The notes below the pieces were generated by a model that did not search any database, had not been told where the DNA came from, and saw only the letters and a program-made list of their open reading frames with translations. This document shows positions 32,421 to 41,094 of a stretch of 42,477 bases of DNA, piece after piece (positions within the stretch are counted from its first letter, which is position 1; the number at the start of each line of letters is the position of its first letter). A program made the translations under genes and the position numbers. The DNA comes from Planctomycetaceae bacterium (lineage in GTDB: Bacteria > Planctomycetota > Planctomycetia > Pirellulales > Pirellulaceae): contig SKKK01000289.1 of NCBI GenBank assembly GCA_007121535.1, positions 1 through 42,477 on the forward strand, in the 5' to 3' direction.

Positions 32421-33000
32421 GTGTCAACAGGCACCGCGCTCCTATCGACCCGGCAATCCACGACGGAAGAAATGCGGCAGGATGCTGCGCAGCTGTGGCT
32501 CGAATTGCTGGAAATGCGGCAACAGGCCGGTTATTGGAAGGCCCAATTCGGGCGCAGCAAGGAGCGGGAAGCCAAGCTCCAACGGAGAATCGAGGAGCTG
32601 GAGGCGAGGGTCAAACAACTGGAACACCAACTGTTCGGCAAGAAGTCGGAGAAAAAGAAGCGTTCCGAGTCATCTTCGGCCTTCGGCGGCGGGAAACGGC
32701 CTCGCGGCCAGCAAGTGCGGCAATCCCGGGCCCAAGCGGAAAAACCACGAGCATCTGCCACAAGTCGAAGAATCCCGAGATCTGCCCGAGGATCAAAAGC
32801 GTTGCCCCCAGTGCGGGCTGCCTTACCTGGACTTTCCGGGTACGGAGGACTCCGAAACGATCGAGGTCGAAGTCCGAGCCCATCGGCGTGTGATCCGCCT
32901 TAAGCGATACCGGCCGGGCTGCTGTTGTCCCGGCAACTCGGGCATCATCACCGCGCCCCCGGCACCTAAACTCATCCCCAAGGGACGGTCCGGATGCCAA
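32421..33000 (+). pseudogene. IS66 transposase, N-terminal part, frameshifted and truncated
   Basis: The first frame (32421 to about 32740) encodes the IS66 leucine-zipper-like coiled coil (REAKLQRRIEELEARVKQLE, HQLFGKKSEKKKR). After a frameshift near 32740 the reading continues in the next frame with HEHLPQVEESRDLPEDQKRC, the zinc-finger CPQCGLPYL, and VRAHRRVIRLKRYRPGCCCPG to APPAPKLIPKG. There homology stops at about 32985. The part of the DDE domain with the first catalytic aspartate (usually in an HxDET motif, roughly 130 residues) is missing. Confidence 0.85.
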
Positions 33001-33007
33001 AGGGATC

Positions 33008-34366
33008 TTGAACGTCGACCGGGCGAGCAACTACAAAGCCCTGATGGCGGTCAAGCAGGGAACCTTGCTGTTGGCCTTCTGCTGGACTCACACCCGGCGG
33101 GATTTCCTCGACGCCGCCCGCGGCGACCCGGAACAACAGCAGTGGGCCGAGTCGTGGCTGACGCGGATCGGCGAGCTGTTCCATCAGAACAAGTTGCGCG
33201 TGGCCGCCTGGAAACAAGACCCTCAGGGCCCGGAGTTCGCCCAGCACGACGCGGTGTTGCGGGCTCGCCTGGAAGACTTCCGAGCCGCCCGCGACGAACA
33301 ATTGCAACAGCAGCCGCCCGCGTCGATCCGCCAAAGGATTCTCAGCAGTCTGGTCAGACACTGGGAGGGGCTGCTGGTCTTCGTGGAGCATCCGGAAGTA
33401 CCGATGGACAACAGCGAAGCCGAACGTCGCTTGCGTGGCCCCGCGATGGGTCGGAAGAACTATTGGGGTTCCGGCGCGACGTGGGCCGGGGAGTTGGCCG
33501 AGCGTTGTTTTTCGCTGTTTGCCACATTGCTGCTGGCCGGCTTGAATGTCCGCACTTGGCTGACGGCTTATCTGACCGCTTGTGCCGAGGCGGGTGGTCG
33601 TGCCCCGGCCTGGGCGGCCCAACTGCTGCCCTGGAACTTGAGCCCCTGCCAACAGCAAGTCTTTCAGTTGCCGCTGGAAGGTCAGGGGTTGCCCGGCGAG
33701 GTGCGAAATTGCTTGGATGCACTGGCCGCCGCGGCCCAGCCGCCGCAGGAATTCAGCTTGCCACAGTTGGGTGATCTGCGATTGGAATTGGTCACCCGCC
33801 GCCGGTCGGCGTTATGGAACGAGTACATCGACCGTTATCACTACTTGGGCTACACGCCGCTGGTGGGCGCCCAGTTGCGATACTGGGTGTATGCCGAAGA
33901 CCGGCTGCTGGCCTTGTTCGGCTATGGCGCCAGTGCTTGGCGTCTGGCGCCGCGCGACCGCTGGATCGGCTGGAACGATGCCCAGCGGCAAGCCGGCTTG
34001 CCGCACGTCGTGGGGCAAGTCCGTTTTTTGATTCTGCCCTGGATCCGTTGTCCGCATCTGGCTTCCAAATTGTTGTCGTTGTCGGCCGCCCGGCTGCCCG
34101 CCGACTGGGAACAGCGCTACGGAATTCGTCCTTGGCTGTTGGAAAGTTTTGTGGATCGCAGCCGCTTTGAGGGCACCTGCTACCGGGCCGCCAATTGGAT
34201 CGATGTCGGACAAACCCAAGGCCGCGGCAAAAAGGACCGTCGTGGCCGCCCCGGCTTGCCCCGGAAGCAAATCTACCTGTATCCTCTCTGCCGGAATTGC
34301 CGAAGGCGGTTGACCAGCGACAGCACCGCCCAGCAGGACTTGCCGGGATCCCGGGTGGAAGGTTGA
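33008..34366 (+). CDS. IS66 transposase C-terminal part fused to a DUF4338 (DruA-like) domain
   Basis: 452 codons in one open frame. Residues 1-210 are the C-terminal IS66 DDE region: NVDRASNYKAL keeps the second aspartate, AFCWTHTRRDFLDAA, and PMDNSEAERRLRGPAMGRKN keeps the catalytic glutamate. After the usual IS66 ending LLPWNLS the frame continues into a DUF4338 domain (about 255-440): RYHYLGYTPLVGAQLRYWVY, AWRLAPRDRWIGWN, VRFLILPWIRCPHLASKLLS, RFEGTCYRAANWIDVGQTQG and KQIYLYPLC. DUF4338 is the domain of DruA from the Druantia phage defence system. The start codon shown (TTG) is only the first in frame after the deletion, so the protein is probably not made normally. The DUF4338 part shows no disruption. 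Confidence 0.85.
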   Translation: MNVDRASNYKALMAVKQGTLLLAFCWTHTRRDFLDAARGDPEQQQWAESWLTRIGELFHQNKLRVAAWKQDPQGPEFAQHDAVLRARLEDFRAARDEQLQQQPPASIRQRILSSLVRHWEGLLVFVEHPEVPMDNSEAERRLRGPAMGRKNYWGSGATWAGELAERCFSLFATLLLAGLNVRTWLTAYLTACAEAGGRAPAWAAQLLPWNLSPCQQQVFQLPLEGQGLPGEVRNCLDALAAAAQPPQEFSLPQLGDLRLELVTRRRSALWNEYIDRYHYLGYTPLVGAQLRYWVYAEDRLLALFGYGASAWRLAPRDRWIGWNDAQRQAGLPHVVGQVRFLILPWIRCPHLASKLLSLSAARLPADWEQRYGIRPWLLESFVDRSRFEGTCYRAANWIDVGQTQGRGKKDRRGRPGLPRKQIYLYPLCRNCRRRLTSDSTAQQDLPGSRVEG

Positions 34367-34964
34367 AAGGCTCTTGGGCAGACCATCCGCCTGAGCGGCT
34401 GGCGAACGGTTCTACCCTTTGCCGATGGCGGTTCGCCGTTGCCGCAGCCAGTTGCCGCTGGGCCGCGGCCAGTTGCCGCTGGGCCGCGGCCCAGCAAGAC
34501 TGCTACTGGCGGCAGGCCGTGCTCCGCGATCGGTGCTCCGCTCTCGCCGCCGATCTGCCCCAGGTGCTGACCTGTGTTGCCTTCCGGTCGACGTTACGGT
34601 TGGTCGCCGGGTGGCCGGTCCCGGCATGGTCCGATGTTGGCCTGCCGGTGCGATTGGCCCCGGCTGGTGTTGGTTCTCGGTCGCTCCGAAGCGTGTTGTC
34701 GATCTCGGTACTGGCTTCGCGGGCAGCGGGGCGTGCCGTTTGCACCAGCTTCGTGCTCGCCGTTGGCCTTCGAAAGCCCGGCCTGCTGTTGCTCGCCGGA
34801 GGACGGCGGACTTTGCGGAAGTGCCGCTGACGGGCAAAACACGCCGGACGTCCGAGCCTCCTATCCCCCGCCGCCGTTGTCCGCAATGCCAGGCACCCTC
34901 GCAGGCGGAGTCCGCCCCCACCCACCACTTCACCGGCCGTCCAACCCGCCGGTTCTCTTCTGGA
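34367..34964. other. GC-rich non-coding tail of the IS66 element with a 21-bp duplication
   Basis: About 600 bases between the transposase stop and the right inverted repeat. Several frames are open on both strands, as expected from the high GC, but none gives a recognisable protein. A 21-bp unit (AGTTGCCGCTGGGCCGCGGC plus one base) is directly repeated at 34450-34470 and 34471-34491. Confidence 0.55.
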
Positions 34965-35043
34965 GCGGGTTCAGCGAATGTTTACGATCGGCGAAGCACT
35001 GACTAGCCCCACTACTCTTGGTTGGTTACCGAGAGTCGTGGGC

Positions 35044-35071
35044 TTGATTCCAAGTCCCCAGCGGTTAGAAT
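35044..35071 (+). promoter_or_regulatory. Sigma70-type promoter candidate for the phosphofructokinase gene
   Basis: TTGATT at 35044-35049 and TAGAAT at 35066-35071, 16 bases apart, 54 bp before the start codon. Small inverted repeats surround it (for example ACTCTTGGT with ACCGAGAGT at 35013-35035). Called from sequence only. Confidence 0.35.
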
Positions 35072-35124
35072 CAGGCCCCATGGAACAAAGGGTGACGTCA
35101 TCCTGCACAAGGAAAGGTAGAAAT

Positions 35125-36324
35125 ATGACCAACGCAATCGTCAGCCAGTCTGGTGGTCCCACGGGGGTGATCAATGCCTCGCTGGTAGGTGTTATCGAGC
35201 AGGTACATAAGCAAGAACAGATCACCAACCTGTACGGTGCGGTGCACGCGGTGGCGGGGATCGTGAAGGAGGCCTTCATCGACTTGAAGAAAATCCCCTC
35301 GGCGACGCTTGAGCTGGTCGCAGCGTCGCCATCGTCCGCTTTGGGATCCAGTCGCGACAAGCCGGACGCAGCCTATTGCGAAAAGATCCTGGCCGTGTTC
35401 AAAAAACACGATATCCGTTACTTCTATTACATTGGCGGCAACGATTCGGCGAACACCTGCCACATCATCAACGAGATGGCTCAGCAGAGCGGCTACGAAT
35501 TGGCGGCCTTCCACATTCCCAAGACGGTGGACAACGACCTGCTGGTCACGGATCATTGTCCCGGTTTCGGGACGGCGGGCAGGTTTGTGGCCTGCGCCTT
35601 GATGGGTGACGACCTGGATAATCGAGCCCTGCCGGGGGTTAAGATCGATATTATCATGGGGCGCCACGCGGGGTTTCTAACCGGGACGGCTGCGTTGGCG
35701 AAGCAGAGAGAAGACGACGGGCCTCATTTGGTCTACGTGCCCGAGCGCCCGGTCACCATGGAACGTTTCCTGGCCCAGGTGGAGGCGGCGTACAAGCAGC
35801 ATGGTCGCTGTGTGGTGGCCGCTAGCGAGGGCATCTGCGACGAGGATCACGTGACCTGGGCCGAGAAGTTGGCTGATGCGGTCGAGCGGGACTCGCACGA
35901 CAACGTGCAGTTGTCGGGAACGGGCGCCCTGGCCGATTTCCTGGCCGCGCAAGTCAAGACCAAGTTGGGCATCAAGCGCGTTCGGGCCGATACGTTCGGC
36001 TACCTGCAACGCAGCTTTGCCGGCCTGCAAAGGTCGACGGTCGACGTCTTGGAGGCTCGTCAGTGCGGCCGGTTGGCCGTCGAGTGGTCGATGAGCGAAG
36101 CCAGCGGTTCGGTGGCCATCCGCCGCTTGGGGGACGGCGCCGATTACGGGGCCGATTATTTCCGCACCGAACTGAAGAACGTGGCGGAGAAGACGAAATC
36201 GGTTCCCGACGAGTACATCAACGCCGAGGGCAATGGGATGACGCGAGCGTTCATCGATTACGCCCTGCCGTTGGTGGGCGAGCTGCCGAAGACCGAATAC
36301 CTGGGTACCTACCCGAAGATCTGA
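35125..36324 (+). CDS. Pyrophosphate-dependent 6-phosphofructokinase
   Basis: 399 residues. It phosphorylates fructose 6-phosphate with PPi, reversibly, in glycolysis/gluconeogenesis. Visible motifs: SQSGGPTGVINAS (7-19), IGGNDSANT (103-111), PKTVDNDL (132-139) around the catalytic base, GFGTA, and IMGRHAGFLTG (177-187). The GGND form, with an acidic residue in place of the glycine in the ATP-type GGDGS, fits PPi rather than ATP use. The start is ATG 35125 with AAGGAAAGGTAG upstream; the open frame from 34978 overlaps the IS66 end and was excluded. It is convergent with the DUF1501 gene, 17 bp apart. Use of PPi links loosely to energy saving. Confidence 0.92.
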   Translation: MTNAIVSQSGGPTGVINASLVGVIEQVHKQEQITNLYGAVHAVAGIVKEAFIDLKKIPSATLELVAASPSSALGSSRDKPDAAYCEKILAVFKKHDIRYFYYIGGNDSANTCHIINEMAQQSGYELAAFHIPKTVDNDLLVTDHCPGFGTAGRFVACALMGDDLDNRALPGVKIDIIMGRHAGFLTGTAALAKQREDDGPHLVYVPERPVTMERFLAQVEAAYKQHGRCVVAASEGICDEDHVTWAEKLADAVERDSHDNVQLSGTGALADFLAAQVKTKLGIKRVRADTFGYLQRSFAGLQRSTVDVLEARQCGRLAVEWSMSEASGSVAIRRLGDGADYGADYFRTELKNVAEKTKSVPDEYINAEGNGMTRAFIDYALPLVGELPKTEYLGTYPKI

Positions 36325-36341
36325 TCGGCGCCCGGTCGATG

Positions 36342-37772
36342 TTACCCCAGTAGCGTGCGGCAGGCTTCGCCTTCGTTGATCGTAGGACGTTCCGGTCGGC
36401 CCTTGTGGAAGTAGGTCAGTTGCATGTGATCCAGTCCCATCAGATGCAGGATGGTCGCGTGCAGATCATGAACGTGCAAACGGTTCTCGATCGCGCGCAA
36501 ACCGATTTCGTCGGTGGCCCCGATCGTCCGGCCGCCACGGATGCCGGCCCCGGCCATCCACATCGTGAATCCGTACGGGTTGTGGTCGCGTCCGTCGCCT
36601 TGTTCGCTGACCGGCGACCGCCCGAATTCTCCGCCCCAGACGACCAATGTCTGGTCCAGCAGGCCGCGTCGCTTAAGGTCTTTGATCAGCCCGGCGACCG
36701 GCCGATCCATCTCGCGGCACAAACCGGCATGATTTCTTTCCAGCCCCGAATGGGCGTCCCAGCGGCTGCCCGAGCCGTGGTAGAGTTGAACGAAACGCAC
36801 ACCGCGCTCGACCAATCGTCGAGCCAACAAGCACTGGCGACCGAACGTCGCGGTTTCTTTCTGATCCATCCCGTACAGACTCTCCGTCTCGGCGCTTTCC
36901 TGAGCCAGGTCGACGGCCTCGGGAGCCGCCGATTGCATGCGGAACGCCAACTCGTAGCTTTCGATCCGTGCCTCTAATTCGGTCTGGTGGCTGCGGGTCG
37001 CCAAATGCCGGCGATTCCACTGGTTCAACAGATCCAACTTGGCTCGCTGCTGCGAATGGCTGATTTCGGCGGACGGTTCCAGGAAGCGGATCGGTTCTTC
37101 GCCGGGCAGCACGGCCGTGCCTTGGTACGAAGCGGGCATGAATCCCGATCCCCAATTCCGCGGACCGTTGACCACTCGTCCCGGATTGTCCTCCATGACG
37201 ACAAACACCGGCAGGCTGTCGTTGGCGGTGCCCAACCCGTAATGCACCCAGGATCCCAGCGAGGGGCGTCCCCCGAGAATCGAACCCGTGTTCATCTGGC
37301 AGACGCCGTTGGAATGATTCAGGCCGTCGGCCCAACAGGAACGGATGACGGCGATATCGTCCGCGCAGCCCGCCAGATGCGGCAGCCAGTCGCTGACCCA
37401 CGTGCCGTTTTCACCGTACTGCTTCCAGGTGCGTTTCGAGGCCATCAAGGGCGCGCCGTATTCCCCCATCGGCGCAATGATGGGCCCGAAACTCTCGGGT
37501 AACGGCTGACCGGCCAGTTCTTCCAAGCGTGGTTTGGGATCGAACAAGTCGATGTGACTGGGACCGCCTTCCATGAACAGAAAGATCACGCTCTTGGCTC
37601 GAGCCGGCGGCGACGTGGGGGACGACGTTTCGGCAGCCGCAGACGGCATCCACCGATCACGCCCTAACAGGAAACTCAAGGCCAACGCGCCAAAGCCGGC
37701 GCCGCCGTGAACCAACATCTCGCGCCGATTAACCGGCCGGATACGATGTGCGATGCGGGGGGTATCGGTCAT
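36342..37772 (-). CDS. DUF1501 secreted protein (sulfatase-like fold)
   Basis: 476 residues. A twin-arginine signal is likely: NRREMLVHGGAGFGALALSFLLG, residues 15-37. The body matches DUF1501, an alkaline-phosphatase-superfamily relative: VIFLFMEGGPSHIDLFDPKP, NHSNGVCQMNTG, GVRFVQLYHGSGSRWDAH, LVVWGGEFGRSP and GRDHNPYGFTMWMAGAGI. These proteins occur as partners of PSD1 proteins in planctomycetes; their function is unknown. It lies 31 bp downstream of the PSD1 gene in the same direction, so the two form an operon. Confidence 0.93.
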   Translation of the reverse strand: MTDTPRIAHRIRPVNRREMLVHGGAGFGALALSFLLGRDRWMPSAAAETSSPTSPPARAKSVIFLFMEGGPSHIDLFDPKPRLEELAGQPLPESFGPIIAPMGEYGAPLMASKRTWKQYGENGTWVSDWLPHLAGCADDIAVIRSCWADGLNHSNGVCQMNTGSILGGRPSLGSWVHYGLGTANDSLPVFVVMEDNPGRVVNGPRNWGSGFMPASYQGTAVLPGEEPIRFLEPSAEISHSQQRAKLDLLNQWNRRHLATRSHQTELEARIESYELAFRMQSAAPEAVDLAQESAETESLYGMDQKETATFGRQCLLARRLVERGVRFVQLYHGSGSRWDAHSGLERNHAGLCREMDRPVAGLIKDLKRRGLLDQTLVVWGGEFGRSPVSEQGDGRDHNPYGFTMWMAGAGIRGGRTIGATDEIGLRAIENRLHVHDLHATILHLMGLDHMQLTYFHKGRPERPTINEGEACRTLLG

Positions 37773-37803
37773 TCGTCCGTTTCCATTCTTCGTTGGGATC
37801 GGT

Positions 37804-40800
37804 TCAATCCAAGTAAAGGAATTCGTTCGAGTTCAAGAGGATGTGGCAGAGTTCCCTGAGCGCAATCGTTCGGGGGTCTTCCCGGTCAGCGGGCGAAGCA
37901 GATGCTCGCGTCAGGTGATTCGCTCGAGGCGAAGCATCCTGGAAAAACCCTGGCTCGGACTCGAAGCGCCAGAAGCCCACCGTGGCCTGGTCGACCTGCG
38001 AATCGTGAATCAGCAGTTCCTGTTCCGGGCGAGCCGAATCTGAGATGCGAACCTCGTCGATCAGCCCGTCCCATTGATGACGAGACGAACCGTCACGACC
38101 GCCGATCATCAGAGCGGCCGACGACCGGTGATGTCCGGTGACTTGATGAGCCACCCGGGCGGTCTGCAGCGGCGAATCCGGATCGGACAAGTCTTTCAGG
38201 TAGAAGGTGATGCCGGACGGACTGGTGTCGGTGATGCGGACGCTGACCGCCACGTAATACGGTTTGTTCAGTTCCGGGCGCAAATCCGAGGCGATGACTT
38301 CGTAACCGGCGCCGCCTTGAGCCGGATCACCGACCAGTTGCAGGATCAGGTTCCTGGGCTGATAGCTGGACCGCTGGCTGGTCACGCCCAACGCCCATCC
38401 GGGACGTGAATTGTTGTCATCCCAATGCGACACGATCGTACAGACCGTGGCGTCCTGGTACACCGATCGCAGCACGATCACGGCTTCGACCGTAAAATCC
38501 TCGCTGGGCAACGTCGGATTGTCGGGCAACGTCAAGCGATCTTCCGGGCGACTGCGATCGATGACGGCTGCCTGTCCTTTGCTCGGCAGGATCGTTCCGA
38601 CCGATGGCTCGGCGGCGGATCGAGCTTCCAGGTCAGCCCGCGCTTCGGCCAGCCGCTGCTGGTAAAACGCCAACGCCTGCTGCTGCTCGTCCGGCTGAAC
38701 CGGTCGTCCATACGCCAGCCGGAAAGCTTGATCGATCCGCTGGGCATCCGAGTCCAACGGCATGCGTTGCAGCCACTGGGCCATCGCCTGGGCTCGAGCC
38801 AGCGGCCAGGGCGCGTTCCACATCAACAGAGCCTGGGTTGGCGTCGTGGTGACGTGACGCTGGTCGGTACTGACGAACCCGTCCGCACCGTCGAACGCTT
38901 CGATCAAGGGGTTCCGCTGATTGCGCACCACCCGACAGTAGACACTGCGTCGCGGTTGTCTGGCATCGACGCTGGCGCCACCCGAGGCCAGATTCAATTC
39001 GCCGCTGACCGCCAGCATGGCATCGCGGATCTGCTCCGCATCCAGACGCCGCACGCTGCCTCGCCACAGCCAGCTATTTTCCGGGTCCGCTTCCCATGCG
39101 ATCGATGCGTCCTGGTTCGTCGCTGATTGCCGGTAGGTTGCCGACAGCACGATCATTCGGTGCAAAGGCTTGAATCGCATTCCACCTTCGATAAAACGCG
39201 ACGCCAACCAGTCGAGCAGTTCGGGATGCGACGGCAGATCGCCCAGACGGCCAAAGTCGCTGGGGGTTCCTACGATCCCTCTGCCGAAATGCTGCTGCCA
39301 CAAGCGGTTGACGATCACACGAGCGGTCAGCGGATTATCGGGACTGGTGATCCAACGAGCCAAGGCGGTGCGCCGCCCGGTGGAGTTTCCTGAAGCGGGG
39401 GGAGCGATCTCAGCGGGTGATGGATCCAGGACCGTCAGGAATCCGGGTGGGATATCGCGTTGCTGGCGATCCCCGGCGATGACGGTGGGCGGTGCAACAG
39501 GCCCGACATCGGTGACCGTCATCACGGGTGGCAACGGTCGAGGCTTGAGCGATTCGAATTCGTCCAGTTGCGACTTGAGCGATTTCCATCGCTCCAGTTC
39601 TTCTCCCTGCAACTGTCTTGCAAAGTCCACTCGATTCACCTCGGCGTGGGCCTGCCGCTCGGCCAATTCGGCCAACTGGTGCTCGAAGGGCTGGCGCTGC
39701 TCAGGCGGAGTGTCCATCATGGGCCGGATATCCAGCGGAAACTTATCGACGGCTCGTCGCCGAGCCCGTTCGATGACGGGTTGCTCCAACTCGTCCATCT
39801 GTCGACGGATATCTGCCGTCTTGGCTTCCCATTCGGCCAGTTGCCGCTGGTATTCGTCTTGCTGGTCTGCATCCGCGTAAGGCAGATCGTCGCGCGGCAG
39901 CAGCGGGGTGAAGAAGGCCTTGAAACGGTAGAAGTCATCTTGCAGAATCGGATCGAACTTATGGTCGTGACAACGGGCACAGCCGATACTCATGCCCAAG
40001 AACACGTCGCCCGTGACATCCGCGATATCCACCAGCATGCTGTCCCATTGACTTCGCACGTCGCGCTGGTTGTGTTCGTAGATACCCAGCCGCAGGTAGG
40101 TCGTGGCCGCCAGCGCATCCAGATCGTTCGGCAGCGCTTCATCGCCCGCCAGTTGCTCCAGCACGAATTGATCGTAAGGCTTGTCCTCGTTGAAAGCCCG
40201 AATCACATAGTCCCGATATCGCCACGCATGAGGCCGGTAGGCGTCCTGACGATAACCGTCCGATTCCGCATAGCGGACAAGATCCAGCCAGTGACGCGCC
40301 CACCGTTCACCATACCGAGGACTTTCCAAAAGACGATCCACCAGCCGCTCGTAAGCGTCCGGTTCCGTATCCGCCTCGAACGCTTGCACCTCGTCCGGCG
40401 TCGGTGGCAACCCGGTCAGATCGAACGTCACGCGGCGAATCAAGGCCGCTCGGTCCGCCTCCGGCGCGGGCGTCCACCCCACGGACTGCAAAAGGTCGAG
40501 GATAAAATAGTCGATTTCGTTGCGGCACCATGCATCGTCTTCGATCGACGGTGGCAGCGGGTCTTCGATCGGCTGGAACGACCACCAGGCGCGATCCTCA
40601 TCGGTGATCTTGCTGCCGTCTTCGGGTACTTCGCGGATCGTCGTCCCGTCGTAGCCAGGCCAGTGGGCGCCCGAGTCGATCCAACGCACCAGCACGTCGA
40701 TGTTCTCGTCCGACATCCTGCCGCCCGGTGGCATCTGGTACGATTCGTAACGGATCGCTTCGACCAACAGGCTCTGGTCGGCATGGCCGGGTGATAGCGC

Positions 40801-41028
40801 CGGCCCCGAATCGCCACCCGCCAACAAGTCTGCCATCGAATCGACTCGCAGACTGCCCCGTTGCCGATCCTGCCCGTGACACGAATAACAGTGTTCGGCC
40901 AAAATCGGACGCACCGATTCTTCGAAAAACCTGGTCTGATCATCAATCGGTTCCGCAACCGTCAGTGTCGGCAACGCCAACACCAGCAGAACCACCTGCA
41001 CCCCTCGAACGAATCGCATCGAGCCCAT
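37804..41028 (-). CDS. Planctomycete PSCyt1/PSCyt2 (DUF1549)/PSD1 (DUF1553) protein with inserted LamG-like domain
   Basis: 1074 residues, secreted (MGSMRFVRGVQVVLLVLALPTLTVA). Order: PSCyt1 with heme-type motif C47-YS-C50-H51 and MPPGG (28-115); DUF1549 (about 165-375) with RVTFDLTGLPPTPDE, WARHWLDLVRYAESDGY and a second CARCHDHKFDPI; a helical linker (400-490); DUF1553 (about 575-780) with NPLTARVIVNRLWQQHFGRGIV and LDAEQIRDAML. Then comes a concanavalin/LamG-like beta-sandwich (about 815-1045; FTVEAVIVLRSVYQ, HQWDGLIDEVRISDSARPEQE). The final ALRELCHILLNSNEFLYLD is the normal DUF1553 end, so the LamG-like unit is inserted inside that domain. ATG 41028 has AGGG upstream. Confidence 0.92.
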   Translation of the reverse strand: MGSMRFVRGVQVVLLVLALPTLTVAEPIDDQTRFFEESVRPILAEHCYSCHGQDRQRGSLRVDSMADLLAGGDSGPALSPGHADQSLLVEAIRYESYQMPPGGRMSDENIDVLVRWIDSGAHWPGYDGTTIREVPEDGSKITDEDRAWWSFQPIEDPLPPSIEDDAWCRNEIDYFILDLLQSVGWTPAPEADRAALIRRVTFDLTGLPPTPDEVQAFEADTEPDAYERLVDRLLESPRYGERWARHWLDLVRYAESDGYRQDAYRPHAWRYRDYVIRAFNEDKPYDQFVLEQLAGDEALPNDLDALAATTYLRLGIYEHNQRDVRSQWDSMLVDIADVTGDVFLGMSIGCARCHDHKFDPILQDDFYRFKAFFTPLLPRDDLPYADADQQDEYQRQLAEWEAKTADIRRQMDELEQPVIERARRRAVDKFPLDIRPMMDTPPEQRQPFEHQLAELAERQAHAEVNRVDFARQLQGEELERWKSLKSQLDEFESLKPRPLPPVMTVTDVGPVAPPTVIAGDRQQRDIPPGFLTVLDPSPAEIAPPASGNSTGRRTALARWITSPDNPLTARVIVNRLWQQHFGRGIVGTPSDFGRLGDLPSHPELLDWLASRFIEGGMRFKPLHRMIVLSATYRQSATNQDASIAWEADPENSWLWRGSVRRLDAEQIRDAMLAVSGELNLASGGASVDARQPRRSVYCRVVRNQRNPLIEAFDGADGFVSTDQRHVTTTPTQALLMWNAPWPLARAQAMAQWLQRMPLDSDAQRIDQAFRLAYGRPVQPDEQQQALAFYQQRLAEARADLEARSAAEPSVGTILPSKGQAAVIDRSRPEDRLTLPDNPTLPSEDFTVEAVIVLRSVYQDATVCTIVSHWDDNNSRPGWALGVTSQRSSYQPRNLILQLVGDPAQGGAGYEVIASDLRPELNKPYYVAVSVRITDTSPSGITFYLKDLSDPDSPLQTARVAHQVTGHHRSSAALMIGGRDGSSRHQWDGLIDEVRISDSARPEQELLIHDSQVDQATVGFWRFESEPGFFQDASPRANHLTRASASPADREDPRTIALRELCHILLNSNEFLYLD

Positions 41029-41094
41029 GGTATCCCTCGCCCTCACGAATTTCGTGCTTGCCTTCGAGCAGGACCGGCAATGAATAGCTTGCAA

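Larger units (their letters stand above)
32245..34985 (+). mobile_element. Decayed IS66-type insertion sequence
   Basis: Perfect 21-bp terminal inverted repeats at 32245-32265 and 34965-34985 begin with GTAAACATTCGC, matching the GTAA start typical of IS66. Between them is a plus-strand transposase broken by a frameshift and an internal deletion. There are no TnpA/TnpB accessory genes, as in the shorter IS66 subtypes. The 8-bp target duplication expected for IS66 is missing: ATCCCGGC on the left and GATCGGCG on the right. The element separates the end of the V-ATPase/glycosyltransferase unit from the phosphofructokinase gene. Confidence 0.92.

Noticed and set aside
33008-34366. A working Druantia defence system
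   Set aside because: Only the DUF4338 domain is present, fused to a broken transposase; no DruB-E genes or large helicase are nearby.
32237-34993. 8-bp target site duplication of the IS66 element
   Set aside because: The flanks read ATCCCGGC and GATCGGCG, which do not match.
34195-35006. Passenger genes in the tail of the IS66 element
   Set aside because: Several overlapping open frames exist on both strands but none has recognisable motifs or a ribosome-binding site; high GC explains them.
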